DNA from: an uncultured Erythrobacter sp.
GTDB lineage: Bacteria > Pseudomonadota > Alphaproteobacteria > Sphingomonadales > Sphingomonadaceae
Length of the DNA stretch: 64,000 nucleotides
Reading direction: 5' to 3'
Assembly (NCBI GenBank): GCA_947495555.1
Contig: CANLZI010000001.1
Span: 720,861 to 784,860 of the forward strand
The position numbers and the translations under genes were made by a program. Numbering within the stretch: position 1 is the first letter of the stretch; each line of letters begins with the position of its first letter. Positions 9,621 through 18,081 of the stretch are shown one piece after another. Below the pieces are notes generated by a model. The model worked only from the letters and a program-made list of their open reading frames with translations. It ran no database searches and had not been told where the DNA came from.

Positions 9621-9685
9621 AAAAGAACTCCTAATTATTGATTTCGTAGAGAATTAGAGGCTTACGCGCAAGTTGCTGGATTAAG

Positions 9686-9698
9686 AATAGTAACTATT
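9686..9698. promoter_or_regulatory. Short palindrome upstream of the two-gene cassette
   Basis: AATAGT-A-ACTATT is a perfect inverted repeat with 6-bp arms and a one-base centre, 66 bases upstream of the TTG start of the NdpA-like gene. It could be an operator for a small dimeric repressor; no regulator gene lies next to it. Confidence 0.35.
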
Positions 9699-9747
9699 GT
9701 CCTACTCGCCTGAGCTATGCAAACAGGGGTGGGTGGTTTTTGATTTA

Positions 9748-9793
9748 GTCCCTCAAACGCCGGGCGCGACACCTCCGTGTCGCTTGGCTTTCG
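9748..9793. repeat. 46-bp direct repeat, copy 1
   Basis: This copy is identical to 9909-9954. It contains the hairpin GCGACAC-CTCC-GTGTCGC (9766-9783) and is followed by a GC-rich tail similar to the one after copy 2. Such hairpin-bearing intergenic repeats are typical of REP-like elements. Confidence 0.85.
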
Positions 9794-9908
9794 CCCTAAC
9801 GGGCGGCGCGCGGTCGCGCTTGCGGCTCGCTGGTCGCTCGCCGTTGTGGACCAAGCTATTTAGGTTGCGCCCAATCTCCATTTTCCTACTCGTCTGTTTT
9901 TTGCTTTG

Positions 9909-9954
9909 GTCCCTCAAACGCCGGGCGCGACACCTCCGTGTCGCTTGGCTTTCG
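9909..9954. repeat. 46-bp direct repeat, copy 2
   Basis: Identical to copy 1 over 46 bases and offset by 161 bases. It is preceded by a similar T-rich run and followed by a related GC-rich tail. It ends 76 bases before the start of the HTH-like gene. Confidence 0.85.
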
Positions 9955-10030
9955 CGGCATAAGCCGCGTCGCGCAGTCGCGCTCTGGCTCGCCTGCGGCT
10001 CGCGTTCACCGCCCAACAGGACCGTTTCTC

Positions 10031-10699
10031 ATGGACAATTCTGACCTTCCCCCGATCCCCAAGCGCGTGATTGCCCGCCAAGCCACCAGCGCAGCCGCCT
10101 TTACCCACCCTACCCCGTCGCCCGACGATCCTCTCCTCAAATTCACGCCCGTCCCGCACAAGCGCCCTCGGCGCAATTCCGTCACCCCTGCCCTCCAGCG
10201 CAAATTCATCGCCCATCTGGCCGCCACCGGCATCGTCACCGCCGCTGCGCGGCACATCGGGAAAAGCATGGAGGCCCTCTATAAATTGCGCGCCCGACCC
10301 GGTGCGGCGAGTTTTAATGCGGCCTGGGATGCCGCCATTGATCGCGGTGTCTCGCGTCTGGAGGCGACCGCCCTCACCCGTGCCATTGCCGGAGAAGAAC
10401 GCATGGTCGTCTCCTCGGGCAAGATACTCGGCACCGAAATCCGCCATAACGAGGCGCTGGTGATGTTCTTCCTGCGCAATCGCCTACCCCACCGCTATGG
10501 CCGCACCGAACTGCGCCCCGGCCATCCCGATTATGACCGGCTGCGCGCCGAAATTCAGGCCGAGCTGATCGCCGAGCAGCGTGAGGCCTATGACCCCAAG
10601 CAACGCCTTGACGAGCTTACCGAGTGGATGATGGGCTTTAAAAAGCGCTGGCGCCTCGATTGGGAGATGGAACAGAAGGCCAAAGACGCCTTTTGTTGA
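10031..10699 (+). CDS. Uncharacterised helix-turn-helix-like protein
   Basis: A 222-residue protein from the ATG at 10031 (MDNSDLPPIPKRV); the frame is open further upstream through repeat sequence that does not look like protein. Residues about 55-95 (KFIAHLAATGIVTAAARHIGKSMEALYKLRARPGAASFNAAW) look like a helix-turn-helix, reminiscent of small-terminase or resolvase-type DNA-binding helices. A charged helical C-terminus, about 160-222, contains RLDELTEWMMGFKKRWRLDWEMEQKAKDAF. It lies directly beside the 46-bp repeat pair. Its function is unknown; I recall similar proteins in other Sphingomonadales but cannot name a family. Confidence 0.7.
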   Translation: MDNSDLPPIPKRVIARQATSAAAFTHPTPSPDDPLLKFTPVPHKRPRRNSVTPALQRKFIAHLAATGIVTAAARHIGKSMEALYKLRARPGAASFNAAWDAAIDRGVSRLEATALTRAIAGEERMVVSSGKILGTEIRHNEALVMFFLRNRLPHRYGRTELRPGHPDYDRLRAEIQAELIAEQREAYDPKQRLDELTEWMMGFKKRWRLDWEMEQKAKDAFC

Positions 10700-10942
10700 T
10701 CTTTACCGCTCGCGTCGCTCGATAATGGCGCAATTTCGCTCCATTCCCGATCAAAAAGCTAACAGATTTTCGCCAGGCCCTAAGTTGGCGAGCAAAGGTC
10801 CGTTAACCTTGGAAATCCGCATAATCGCGGCGATTGGCCATTTTTGGGACCTCAAACCGGCCCTTATCGTCAACTTTCCCTAGCGATTTGGTAACCTTCT
10901 CTTAGAACCTCGTGGTAGTGCGTAGTGGCGCAAAAGGGTGGC

Positions 10943-11899
10943 ATGTTGAAAAAGCCACTTCTTGCCGCGACCGCCCTTTTGGGTGTTTCCATGCTTCCAA
11001 CGCAGGCTGCTGCCGCGCCGCTGGCCATGTCAGTGCCCAGCGCCTTGCCGATGGTTGCCTATGGCATGTCGCAGATCAATTGCGCGCCGCAAGCAGCAAC
11101 CGCTCCTGCCGCGCGTCCGGTCTATCAAAGCCGTTCCGCAGCGATCCTGGGTGGACGCCCAAGCGCGCTGGAACGCCTTAAGATGCAGCAGGCGGGTCAA
11201 GCCGTGCCAACGCAGCAAAGCGCCTCGCTCGCGCCTATGCCCGTGGCTGGCAGCGCCGCTGTACCGATGGCCGCAATCGGCTTTGCTTGCCCGGTCACGC
11301 AAGCCGCCTCTGCCGCAAACATTGGCGCCATTCGCACCACCGTCACCGGCACCTTCATGGGTACCGAGCGGGTGCGCATCGGCAAGACCCGGTTTGATGC
11401 CAAGTGGAACCGCGTTGTGAACCGCAATCTGTCGAGCCGCGATCTGTCGCGGACATTGGGCGCGGTTCCTACTCAGCGCGACGCATTGCTGGCCAAGGTC
11501 AACGCCTGGGTCAATCGCTCGATCGCCTATAAGGATGACCGGAGCGGGGATGCCTGGGCATCGGCCAAGGAGACCCTGGCCAAGCGTGCCGGTGATTGCG
11601 AAGATTATGCGATCCTGAAGATGCAGATGCTGCACGCAGCTGGTGTCGCCAAGGATGATCTGATGCTCACCCTCGCCCGTGACAACATGGCTGGTAATGA
11701 CCACGCCGTGCTGTTGGTGAAGAACGACGGCGCGTGGGTGATGCTGGATATGGGCTCGGACCGGATTGTACCGGCCGCAGGTGATTATGGCTATCGCCCG
11801 GTGATGAGCTTTGCTGGTAACACGCGTTACCTGCACGGCACCAAATACGATCCCAATAAGGCCCGCACCACAACCGTACGCTTCGCCCGCGCTAGCTAA
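10943..11899 (+). CDS. LapG-like transglutaminase-type periplasmic cysteine protease (BTLCP family)
   Basis: A 318-residue protein from the ATG at 10943; an in-frame GTG at 10925 is the alternative start. A signal peptide covers about residues 1-26 (ending near AAAAP). The catalytic triad of the bacterial transglutaminase-like cysteine protease family is visible as Cys219 (AGDCEDYA), His254 (GNDHAVLLV) and Asp269 (VMLDMGSD). The acidic residues around the Cys match the calcium site known in LapG. In Pseudomonas, LapG releases the giant adhesin LapA from the outer membrane. Here the gene converges on the adhesin secretion operon, so it is probably that adhesin's release protease. No LapD-like c-di-GMP receptor is present in the window. 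A Pro/Ala-rich linker of about 80 residues before the protease domain is longer than in LapG. Confidence 0.85.
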   Translation: MLKKPLLAATALLGVSMLPTQAAAAPLAMSVPSALPMVAYGMSQINCAPQAATAPAARPVYQSRSAAILGGRPSALERLKMQQAGQAVPTQQSASLAPMPVAGSAAVPMAAIGFACPVTQAASAANIGAIRTTVTGTFMGTERVRIGKTRFDAKWNRVVNRNLSSRDLSRTLGAVPTQRDALLAKVNAWVNRSIAYKDDRSGDAWASAKETLAKRAGDCEDYAILKMQMLHAAGVAKDDLMLTLARDNMAGNDHAVLLVKNDGAWVMLDMGSDRIVPAAGDYGYRPVMSFAGNTRYLHGTKYDPNKARTTTVRFARAS

Positions 11900-12099
11900 G
11901 GTGTAAGTGCCCAGCCGCTGGGTATTCGTTCGATTTCTCGCTCTGTCACGCCGCGAAGCGCCGCAAGGGCGGCTGTCCTCAAATAGCGAAGCGATAGGAC
12001 CACTAGAACGCCACGCGCCCGCAGCGATGCGATCTATGATCGTGTGAGCGAGGATATCGCAGCACGGAGGTGCTGCGGAAAACAAAAGCGTCCCAATTC

Positions 12100-13383
12100 T
12101 TACCTCTCAGTGAGGCTTTCGTTGAGAGCCCGGCTAACCGGCTTCATCAGATAGCTCAGCACGGTTTTGTTACCGGTGATGATTTCCACATCACAGATCA
12201 TGCCTGGCACGATCGGCAAGTTCTGCCCGTTCCGCGTCAGATAGGCCCGGTCGGTCTCGACCAGCACAGTGTAATAGGCTTCGCGCTCGGCTTCGTCATA
12301 GACGCTGTCCGCGCTGACCTGCTGCACCCTGCCCGACAATCCGCCATAGGTCGCAAAATCATAGGCTGTGACCTTCACATTGGCCGGATCGCCCACCTTG
12401 ATAAAGGCGATGTCCTTGGGCGCCACACGCGCCTCCACCAGCAGTTTCTCGCCCACGGGGACAACCTGCATGATCTTCTCACCAGCGTTCACAAATCCGC
12501 CCACGGTGGTGATTTGCACATCATTGACGATGCCATCAGCTGGCGAGCGCAATTCATTGCGATCACGCCGCGCCTCTGCCCCGCGAATGGTTTGTTCGTT
12601 CACAGCGATCCGCGTGCTGATTTCCGACTTTTCATTCAAAGCCTGCTGACGAAACTCCAACCGGGCCGAATCCAAATCGGCCTGAGCCTGCCGGATCGAG
12701 GCGCGTGCACGCGCTGCCGATTGGCGTGCTGCTGACAGCCTGCCCTGGGTATCCACCAGATCGCGCTGAGCGGTCAGCAATTCTGTTTGCGGTACAATCC
12801 CGTCGCGCGCCAAAGGCTCCAACATGCTGACCTGTTGTTGGGCCAGCCGTGAGCTGGTTTCCAAGGTCGAAATGGTCGCTTCTGCTTCGCGTAAATCGCG
12901 GCGACGCTGTTCAATCTCTGACGATAGCGAGCTTTCCCGGCTACGGGCTGCGGCCACACGAACATTTTGCAATCTGCGTTCTTCCGCACAGATCGAGCCT
13001 ACCGCACACGCTTCGCCCGTCTGGCCAGAGGCTTCTCCCTCAAGCCGGTTGGAGCGCGCGGCAAGCCGCTCGTTCTCTGTTTTCAATTGGCCCAATTCAG
13101 ACGAGGCCATGGTATCGTCCAACCGGACCAGCAATTGGCCCTTTTTCACGCTCTGGCCGCCGCGAACCAAGATCTCTGCCACGACAGAGGGTTCCGATGG
13201 CTGCACCAATTGCGCCTTGGATGAAGGGATAACCTTGCCCATGCCGCGCGTGACCTCTTCGGTCTGCGCAACGCTGGCCCAGGCAATCAGCGAAAACAGC
13301 GTCAGCCCGCAAAAGGCGATCAGTTTTCTACTCGCATCCCAATCCGAAATGCGGTCCCACAATTTGCTCAACGCATTGCTCAC
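12100..13383 (-). CDS. HlyD-family type I secretion periplasmic adaptor (LapC-like)
   Basis: A 427-residue membrane-fusion protein with one N-terminal transmembrane helix (about 20-40, KLIAFCGLTLFSLIAWASVA). A beta-barrel/lipoyl half-motif follows (about 55-95), then a long alpha-helical coiled-coil hairpin (about 95-270, rich in Arg, Glu and Ala), then the second lipoyl half with RSPADGIVNDVQITTVGGFV and the C-terminal HlyD signature region ending IITGNKTVLSYLMKPVSRAL. It links the inner-membrane ABC transporter to TolC. Its start overlaps the end of the SleB gene by four bases (ATGA-type coupling). It is the last gene of the adhesin operon. Confidence 0.95.
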   Translation of the reverse strand: MSNALSKLWDRISDWDASRKLIAFCGLTLFSLIAWASVAQTEEVTRGMGKVIPSSKAQLVQPSEPSVVAEILVRGGQSVKKGQLLVRLDDTMASSELGQLKTENERLAARSNRLEGEASGQTGEACAVGSICAEERRLQNVRVAAARSRESSLSSEIEQRRRDLREAEATISTLETSSRLAQQQVSMLEPLARDGIVPQTELLTAQRDLVDTQGRLSAARQSAARARASIRQAQADLDSARLEFRQQALNEKSEISTRIAVNEQTIRGAEARRDRNELRSPADGIVNDVQITTVGGFVNAGEKIMQVVPVGEKLLVEARVAPKDIAFIKVGDPANVKVTAYDFATYGGLSGRVQQVSADSVYDEAEREAYYTVLVETDRAYLTRNGQNLPIVPGMICDVEIITGNKTVLSYLMKPVSRALNESLTER

Positions 13384-14468
13384 AGTTCTGCTCCAATGCC
13401 CCCATTGGTGTCCGGATTGGCTGGCTGATCCAACCCGCCGGCAATGGGGTCGGAAGAGGATGGGATGGCCTCGCCCTGCTGCTGCAAGGTGGTGCTATAA
13501 CCCGTGCTAGCTTGCACCGGATCAGGAATGCTCAGCCGCCACTGCTTGGTCGTATCAATGCGGCCGCCCACATCAGCTGGCGCATGCCGATCGGCAACAT
13601 CGGGCGTTACGGTCAGCCCCGGCGTGTAAACGGGTTCTTGCACAGCGTATTCGGCCGCCAACATCCGGCGCAGTCTGTCGCTGTCAAATTTCGGAATTCC
13701 TTCGCGGCCGTTCCAGCGGCGAGTAAACGCCATCGCTTCGCCTGCGCGACCCGGGAAACGATAGAAGATATGCGTCCCGATCTTGTCGATCTTGGACAAG
13801 GTATAGGCCCAGCGCGGCAGAACATAGTCGGCATGATAATGCGTGGCCGATCCCACTCGTGCTTCCACTTGGCCAGCCAGTGCGGCGCGCGCAACGTCTT
13901 TGGATTCGCCCCATTGGCGCGCCAAAGGTTTGCGCAGCAAAGACCCGTCGCAAGTAAAGCTGAACTGGCACACCGGCTTATTCACGCCTTCATAAACAAC
14001 CGAGCACACCGAATTGGGATAGGCCGGGTGTTTGAGACGATTGAGCACCACCTGAGCCACCGCCCGCTTGCCGGTAACCGGCTCGTTGGCGGCCTCGTAA
14101 TAGATTGCCTGCGTCAGGCAGGTCAGCGCCGTACCAAATTGCGCGCTGCCTTGATCGATCGCGGAAAAGCCCGCCATTTGTCCGGCTGCAATGCCCGAGG
14201 TCGGGATCAATTCGTTCTCTTCTTGCGCTGACAATCCCTCGATCAATATCTCGCGCTGAGCACCTTGGTCCAGCGTTTGCAGCTGAGCGACTTCACGCGC
14301 CTGCAGATTGACGCCGCTTTCGGCGTGGCCTGGTACCGGATTGCCCAGCAAGAATGACAGCGACAGTCCAAGGACCGCAGCCAGCCCTGCCCCCAGTGCA
14401 AGACCGCCACGGGTCGCCCCGGTGGTTTCGAGCAAACGTCGCTCAAAAGAGGATAGCTTGGTCGTCAT
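13380..14468 (-). CDS. Cell-wall hydrolase, SleB family, inside the type I secretion operon
   Basis: A 362-residue protein with one N-terminal membrane segment (about 21-42). A SleB/CwlJ-type hydrolase domain covers about 115-250, recognisable from LTQAIYYEAANEP, AVAQVVLNRLKHPAYPNSVC, CQFSFTCDG and the ATHYHADYVLPRW segment. The conserved glutamate in YYEAANE is the expected catalytic acid. The last 100 residues are low-complexity. It overlaps the ABC-transporter gene upstream and the hlyD gene downstream by four bases each, so it is translated as part of the secretion system. A role in opening or remodelling peptidoglycan for the trans-envelope channel is inferred. SleB-domain genes are common in alphaproteobacteria, but this location is noteworthy. 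Confidence 0.88.
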   Translation of the reverse strand: MTTKLSSFERRLLETTGATRGGLALGAGLAAVLGLSLSFLLGNPVPGHAESGVNLQAREVAQLQTLDQGAQREILIEGLSAQEENELIPTSGIAAGQMAGFSAIDQGSAQFGTALTCLTQAIYYEAANEPVTGKRAVAQVVLNRLKHPAYPNSVCSVVYEGVNKPVCQFSFTCDGSLLRKPLARQWGESKDVARAALAGQVEARVGSATHYHADYVLPRWAYTLSKIDKIGTHIFYRFPGRAGEAMAFTRRWNGREGIPKFDSDRLRRMLAAEYAVQEPVYTPGLTVTPDVADRHAPADVGGRIDTTKQWRLSIPDPVQASTGYSTTLQQQGEAIPSSSDPIAGGLDQPANPDTNGGIGAEL

Positions 14469-16621
14469 TGTTCTGCGGCGCTCGATGCCATGCCGCCCTT
14501 GCCGCCAGCACGGGCCAGGATTTCTGCTTTGCTGCCGTCAGCCACCACTTTGCCCTTGTCCAGGACGATGATCCGCTCGCACAGCTCAAACAGGGCTGGA
14601 CGGTGGGTGGAGATAATCAGCGTTTGCTTGTCAGACAGTGACTTGCGAACACGATCGACAAATTGCCGCTCGGTCTGCGAATCCATCGCACCGGTTGGCT
14701 CGTCCATGAACAACATATCGCATGGCGAAACGAATGCCCGGGCCAAAGCCAAGAAGCTGCGCTGGCCACCCGACAAGCGTCGGCCTTGCTCGCCCACGGC
14801 ACGGTCAAAACCGCTATCGTCACGCGCCAGAAACTCGTCCGCGCCGCTCATCCGCAGCGCTTCAAACAGACGCGCTTCCTCAACCTCGGGAGCACCGAGA
14901 GCGAGATTGTCTTTGATAGAGCCGGTAAACAAAGTGGCGTCCTGTCCTACGAAACGAAATGCATTGCGTAGATCTTGCGGCCTGTATTGACGTGAGTCGA
15001 TGCCGTTTACCAAGTATGCGCCGTCGGTGGGCGGGTACAATCCGCACAAAACCCGGCCCAAAGTGCTTTTGCCCGATGCCACACGGCCGATCAGCGCGAC
15101 GCGCTCGCCGGGCTTAATCGTCAAATTCAGGCGGTCCAGCGCGGGCACGGGCGCTTCGGGATAAGCGAATGTGCAATCTTCCAATTTCAGCGTCGCATCG
15201 CGAACCGTAGCCGGCAAAGCCGACGCTCCCAATTTGCGTTCATCGGGAACCTCGAACAATTTCTCTATAGATTCCAATGTTTCACGGGCCTGTCGCGCAC
15301 GTGTCAGCAGGAATGCGATCTGTCCTGCCGGGGCTAAAGACCGCGATGACAGCATCACGATAGCGATGATCGCACCCATGGTGATGATGCCTGCATCGAA
15401 CAGGTAATAGCCGCCAATGATCAGCGAGATGGAGGACACCTGTTGGAACGATTGGGCCAGACCAACTGCAATGGAATTGATCTTTTTGAGCCGGTTTTGG
15501 GAGTGGCTGCCGATATCGGCCAAATTGTACCACCGCCCCATCATGGCACGCTCGCCAGTCATAGACTTAAGCGTTTCAGCCCCTGCAACCGATTCAACCA
15601 GCAAGGTTTGCTGCAATCCGTGGTCTGCCTGCGCATCGCGGGCGGCGTCAGTCACCTTGCCTTGCAGGATAAAACCGGCGATCGCCATCAGTGTCATGGC
15701 CACAATCGGCACCAGCGCTAGCCATCCGGCGATATAAGCAATCACGGCCACAAACAGGACCAGGAAGACCATATCCACCATCAAAACAATGGTGGTGGAG
15801 GCGAAGAAATCTCGCACCACCGTATATTCGCTGACCCGTGCAGCCAATGCACCGGTGTTGCCCTGACGGGCAGACAGCGGCAGGCCCAGCACCCGGCCAA
15901 AGATCTTTTGCGACAGCTTGATGTCCAGCCGGCGACCGATCTCGTCGATCACATTGGTCCGTGCCGCACGCAGCGCGAATTCCATCAGAAACGCCAGCAA
16001 TACGCCGATACCCAGCACCCACAGGGTCGAAACGGCACGATTGGGGATCACCCGATCATACACATTCATCGAGAACAGCGGCAGCGACAGCGCCAGTAAG
16101 TTGATAATCAAGGATGCGAACAGGACGGGCCGGAAGGCCTTACGCTCTTTGCGCAATTCGCCCCAGAACCAGTGGTGGCGCCCCTTTTGGTGCCACGGCG
16201 CCTCTTGCTCGCGCAAACTGTCCGGATCGCCATAGACCGACAGGAAGATGCCAGAATATTCTTCCTGCAATTCATCACGCGGGGTCCACACCGCTTCGCC
16301 GCCATCGGGCTTCCAGACCAGCAATTCGCCGTCCTTGGCCTCGTGAATGACGGCAGCGCCGCCCTCGCCCAGCGAAATCAGCGCAGGATAGTCGGCTGTT
16401 CCCTTGGGAAGTTTGGTGCGCTTGTGTTCGTCAAAATCCAATCCGGCCGCCTCGATCGCCGAGCCAGCCTGATGAAACGGCAAACGACCCGCTGCATCAC
16501 GTGCGAGCGAGTCGAATAATGCCGGGGAATAGGCGAGGCCATAACGCCTCGCCAGTTCACCAATCGATTGAATCAGTGGGTCATTCGCCTGCTGCGATTC
16601 TTGTGTTCGTTCCTGCAGCAC
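14465..16621 (-). CDS. Type I secretion ABC transporter/permease (LapB-like)
   Basis: A 718-residue protein with a GTG start at 16621 and a GAGG site upstream. Residues 1 to about 135 form a C39-peptidase-like domain that lacks any cysteine and so is a non-cleaving docking domain. Residues about 160-440 hold the six-helix exporter domain. The nucleotide-binding domain follows, with Walker A GRVASGKST, signature LSGGQ, Walker B DMLFMDEPT and the switch histidine in STHRP. The second Walker A glycine of the usual GxxGSGKST is Ala here, still within the general consensus. It powers export of the giant adhesin. It lies 44 bases after tolC and overlaps the SleB gene by four bases. Confidence 0.95.
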   Translation of the reverse strand: MLQERTQESQQANDPLIQSIGELARRYGLAYSPALFDSLARDAAGRLPFHQAGSAIEAAGLDFDEHKRTKLPKGTADYPALISLGEGGAAVIHEAKDGELLVWKPDGGEAVWTPRDELQEEYSGIFLSVYGDPDSLREQEAPWHQKGRHHWFWGELRKERKAFRPVLFASLIINLLALSLPLFSMNVYDRVIPNRAVSTLWVLGIGVLLAFLMEFALRAARTNVIDEIGRRLDIKLSQKIFGRVLGLPLSARQGNTGALAARVSEYTVVRDFFASTTIVLMVDMVFLVLFVAVIAYIAGWLALVPIVAMTLMAIAGFILQGKVTDAARDAQADHGLQQTLLVESVAGAETLKSMTGERAMMGRWYNLADIGSHSQNRLKKINSIAVGLAQSFQQVSSISLIIGGYYLFDAGIITMGAIIAIVMLSSRSLAPAGQIAFLLTRARQARETLESIEKLFEVPDERKLGASALPATVRDATLKLEDCTFAYPEAPVPALDRLNLTIKPGERVALIGRVASGKSTLGRVLCGLYPPTDGAYLVNGIDSRQYRPQDLRNAFRFVGQDATLFTGSIKDNLALGAPEVEEARLFEALRMSGADEFLARDDSGFDRAVGEQGRRLSGGQRSFLALARAFVSPCDMLFMDEPTGAMDSQTERQFVDRVRKSLSDKQTLIISTHRPALFELCERIIVLDKGKVVADGSKAEILARAGGKGGMASSAAEQ

Positions 16622-16665
16622 GAAATCCTCACTTCATTAACGCTCCAACCAAAGAACAAGCTGCC

Positions 16666-18066
16666 TCAATTGGCGTAGCGACGGTAATCTGTCTCGGCTT
16701 CTTTCGAAGGACCGAAGTTGAACCGTTCGCGCTCATTCTTGCCAGCACCCGCCCCAGGAGCGACATTGAGCGCCTCTAGGAATGTGTTGGTTGCTGCCAA
16801 AATCTGGTATTGCGCAAAAATCTGAGAAAATCGTGAAGTTTCCAGACGTACCTGCGTATTATAGCGGGTATTTTGGGCATCCAGCACGTCGAGCAGCGAG
16901 CGCCGACCGACGTTGAATTGGCTGCGATAGGACAGCAGCAGGTCATCATTTACCTGCGACTGGCGACCCAAGGCCTCGCCAATGTTGCGCTGCGCACGGA
17001 GAGCTGTCCATGCATTTTGCGCATCTTCTTCAGCCTGGCGAACCATCTCATGGAGACGATACCGCGCTTGCGACGCACGGTGTACCATTTCTTGGTACTT
17101 CCCGCGGGTCTGGCCGCCGTTGAAAATATTCCAGCGCATGTAAACGCGCCCGATCACGTCATTGGTCTCGCCATTGAAACCATCAATGTCTTCACCAATC
17201 CGGCCCCGCAGATCGACCCCTATGGTAGGATAGAAATCCCCCTTGGCGGACATCACTTCGCCGTGCCGTGCATCCACATCAGCCTGCGCTTCGCGAACCA
17301 ATGGGTTGGCTGTTCTGGCCATACCGACGGTGGCTTCTTCGCTTGCTGGAAGCGCGCTTGCCAAATCAGGCGGAAGCGACACTTGGGTAACGGTCAGGCC
17401 AGTCAAACGGCGCAGCGCATTGCCGGCTGTTTCCATGGCTTCAACCGCCTCAGCTTCGCGAACAACCGCTGCTTCCAAACGCTCTTGCGCCTGTTGCAGA
17501 TCAGCCACCGAGATCGAACGTTCTTCAACCCCGCGGTTAAGATCGCTCACCAATGCTTCGTGGAAAGCCTTGTTGTCCTGGCTGGCAGCGACAACGCGCT
17601 GTTGCAACAGGACATCCAGATATTGCCGCGCAACTTGCAGGGCAACAAATTCTGAACGCTCAACCACACGCAGAGACGCGCCATCGACACGCGCTGCCTG
17701 ACGCAGCAATTCACCCCGACGACGACCGAAATCGAACACGGTCCAATCCAGCGTGGCTTGCGCCTCAACCGGATACAGCTCGTCATCGGCAATGCCGAGC
17801 GAACGACGCGTGTTGTTTTCAAGACGGCGAATACCAGCCGATGCTTCCAGATCGATTGTCGGCAGATACAGCGATTGTGCCTGCTCCCGCTCGAACTGAA
17901 TGGCTTCGGTGTTGTACTGCGCCTGCAGAACTTCCGGATTGGCCATGATCGCGGTTTCAATCGCCTCGGTCATGGAAATCGTGCCATCGGCAGACTGTGC
18001 AACAGCCATCGGAGAGGTTGCTGCAAGCAGTGCTGCGGCAGCGATGATTGTAATGCTCTTTTTCAT
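16666..18066 (-). CDS. TolC-family outer membrane channel for type I secretion
   Basis: A 466-residue protein with a signal peptide (about 1-23, MKKSITIIAAAALLAATSPMAVA) followed by two OEP repeats rich in Ala, Gln and Arg helices, as in TolC. Segments such as NPEVLQAQYNTEAI and YRSQFNVGRRSLLDVLDAQNT, with the typical G(R)RSLLDVLdaQ motif near residue 390, identify the family. The C-terminus has a short charged tail. It lies between the OmpA-like gene (15-base gap) and the ABC exporter gene, so it is the dedicated outer-membrane pore of this operon. Confidence 0.95.
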   Translation of the reverse strand: MKKSITIIAAAALLAATSPMAVAQSADGTISMTEAIETAIMANPEVLQAQYNTEAIQFEREQAQSLYLPTIDLEASAGIRRLENNTRRSLGIADDELYPVEAQATLDWTVFDFGRRRGELLRQAARVDGASLRVVERSEFVALQVARQYLDVLLQQRVVAASQDNKAFHEALVSDLNRGVEERSISVADLQQAQERLEAAVVREAEAVEAMETAGNALRRLTGLTVTQVSLPPDLASALPASEEATVGMARTANPLVREAQADVDARHGEVMSAKGDFYPTIGVDLRGRIGEDIDGFNGETNDVIGRVYMRWNIFNGGQTRGKYQEMVHRASQARYRLHEMVRQAEEDAQNAWTALRAQRNIGEALGRQSQVNDDLLLSYRSQFNVGRRSLLDVLDAQNTRYNTQVRLETSRFSQIFAQYQILAATNTFLEALNVAPGAGAGKNERERFNFGPSKEAETDYRRYAN

Positions 18067-18081
18067 GATCTCACCCTCCCC

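Larger units (their letters stand above)
9621..10030. other. Intergenic region with repeats between the cassette and the HTH-like gene
   Basis: No gene is supported in these 410 bases. The part next to the cassette (9621 to about 9720) is AT-rich and holds the likely cassette promoter and the palindrome at 9686-9698. From 9736 the composition changes sharply to GC-rich, with two copies of a 46-bp repeat and arginine-rich spurious frames. The composition break near 9720-9740 may mark one edge of the transferred segment. Confidence 0.6.

Noticed and set aside
9697..10044. Arginine-rich ORFs on both strands around the 46-bp repeats
   Set aside because: The frames run through the repeat copies and give low-complexity translations; no initiation site.
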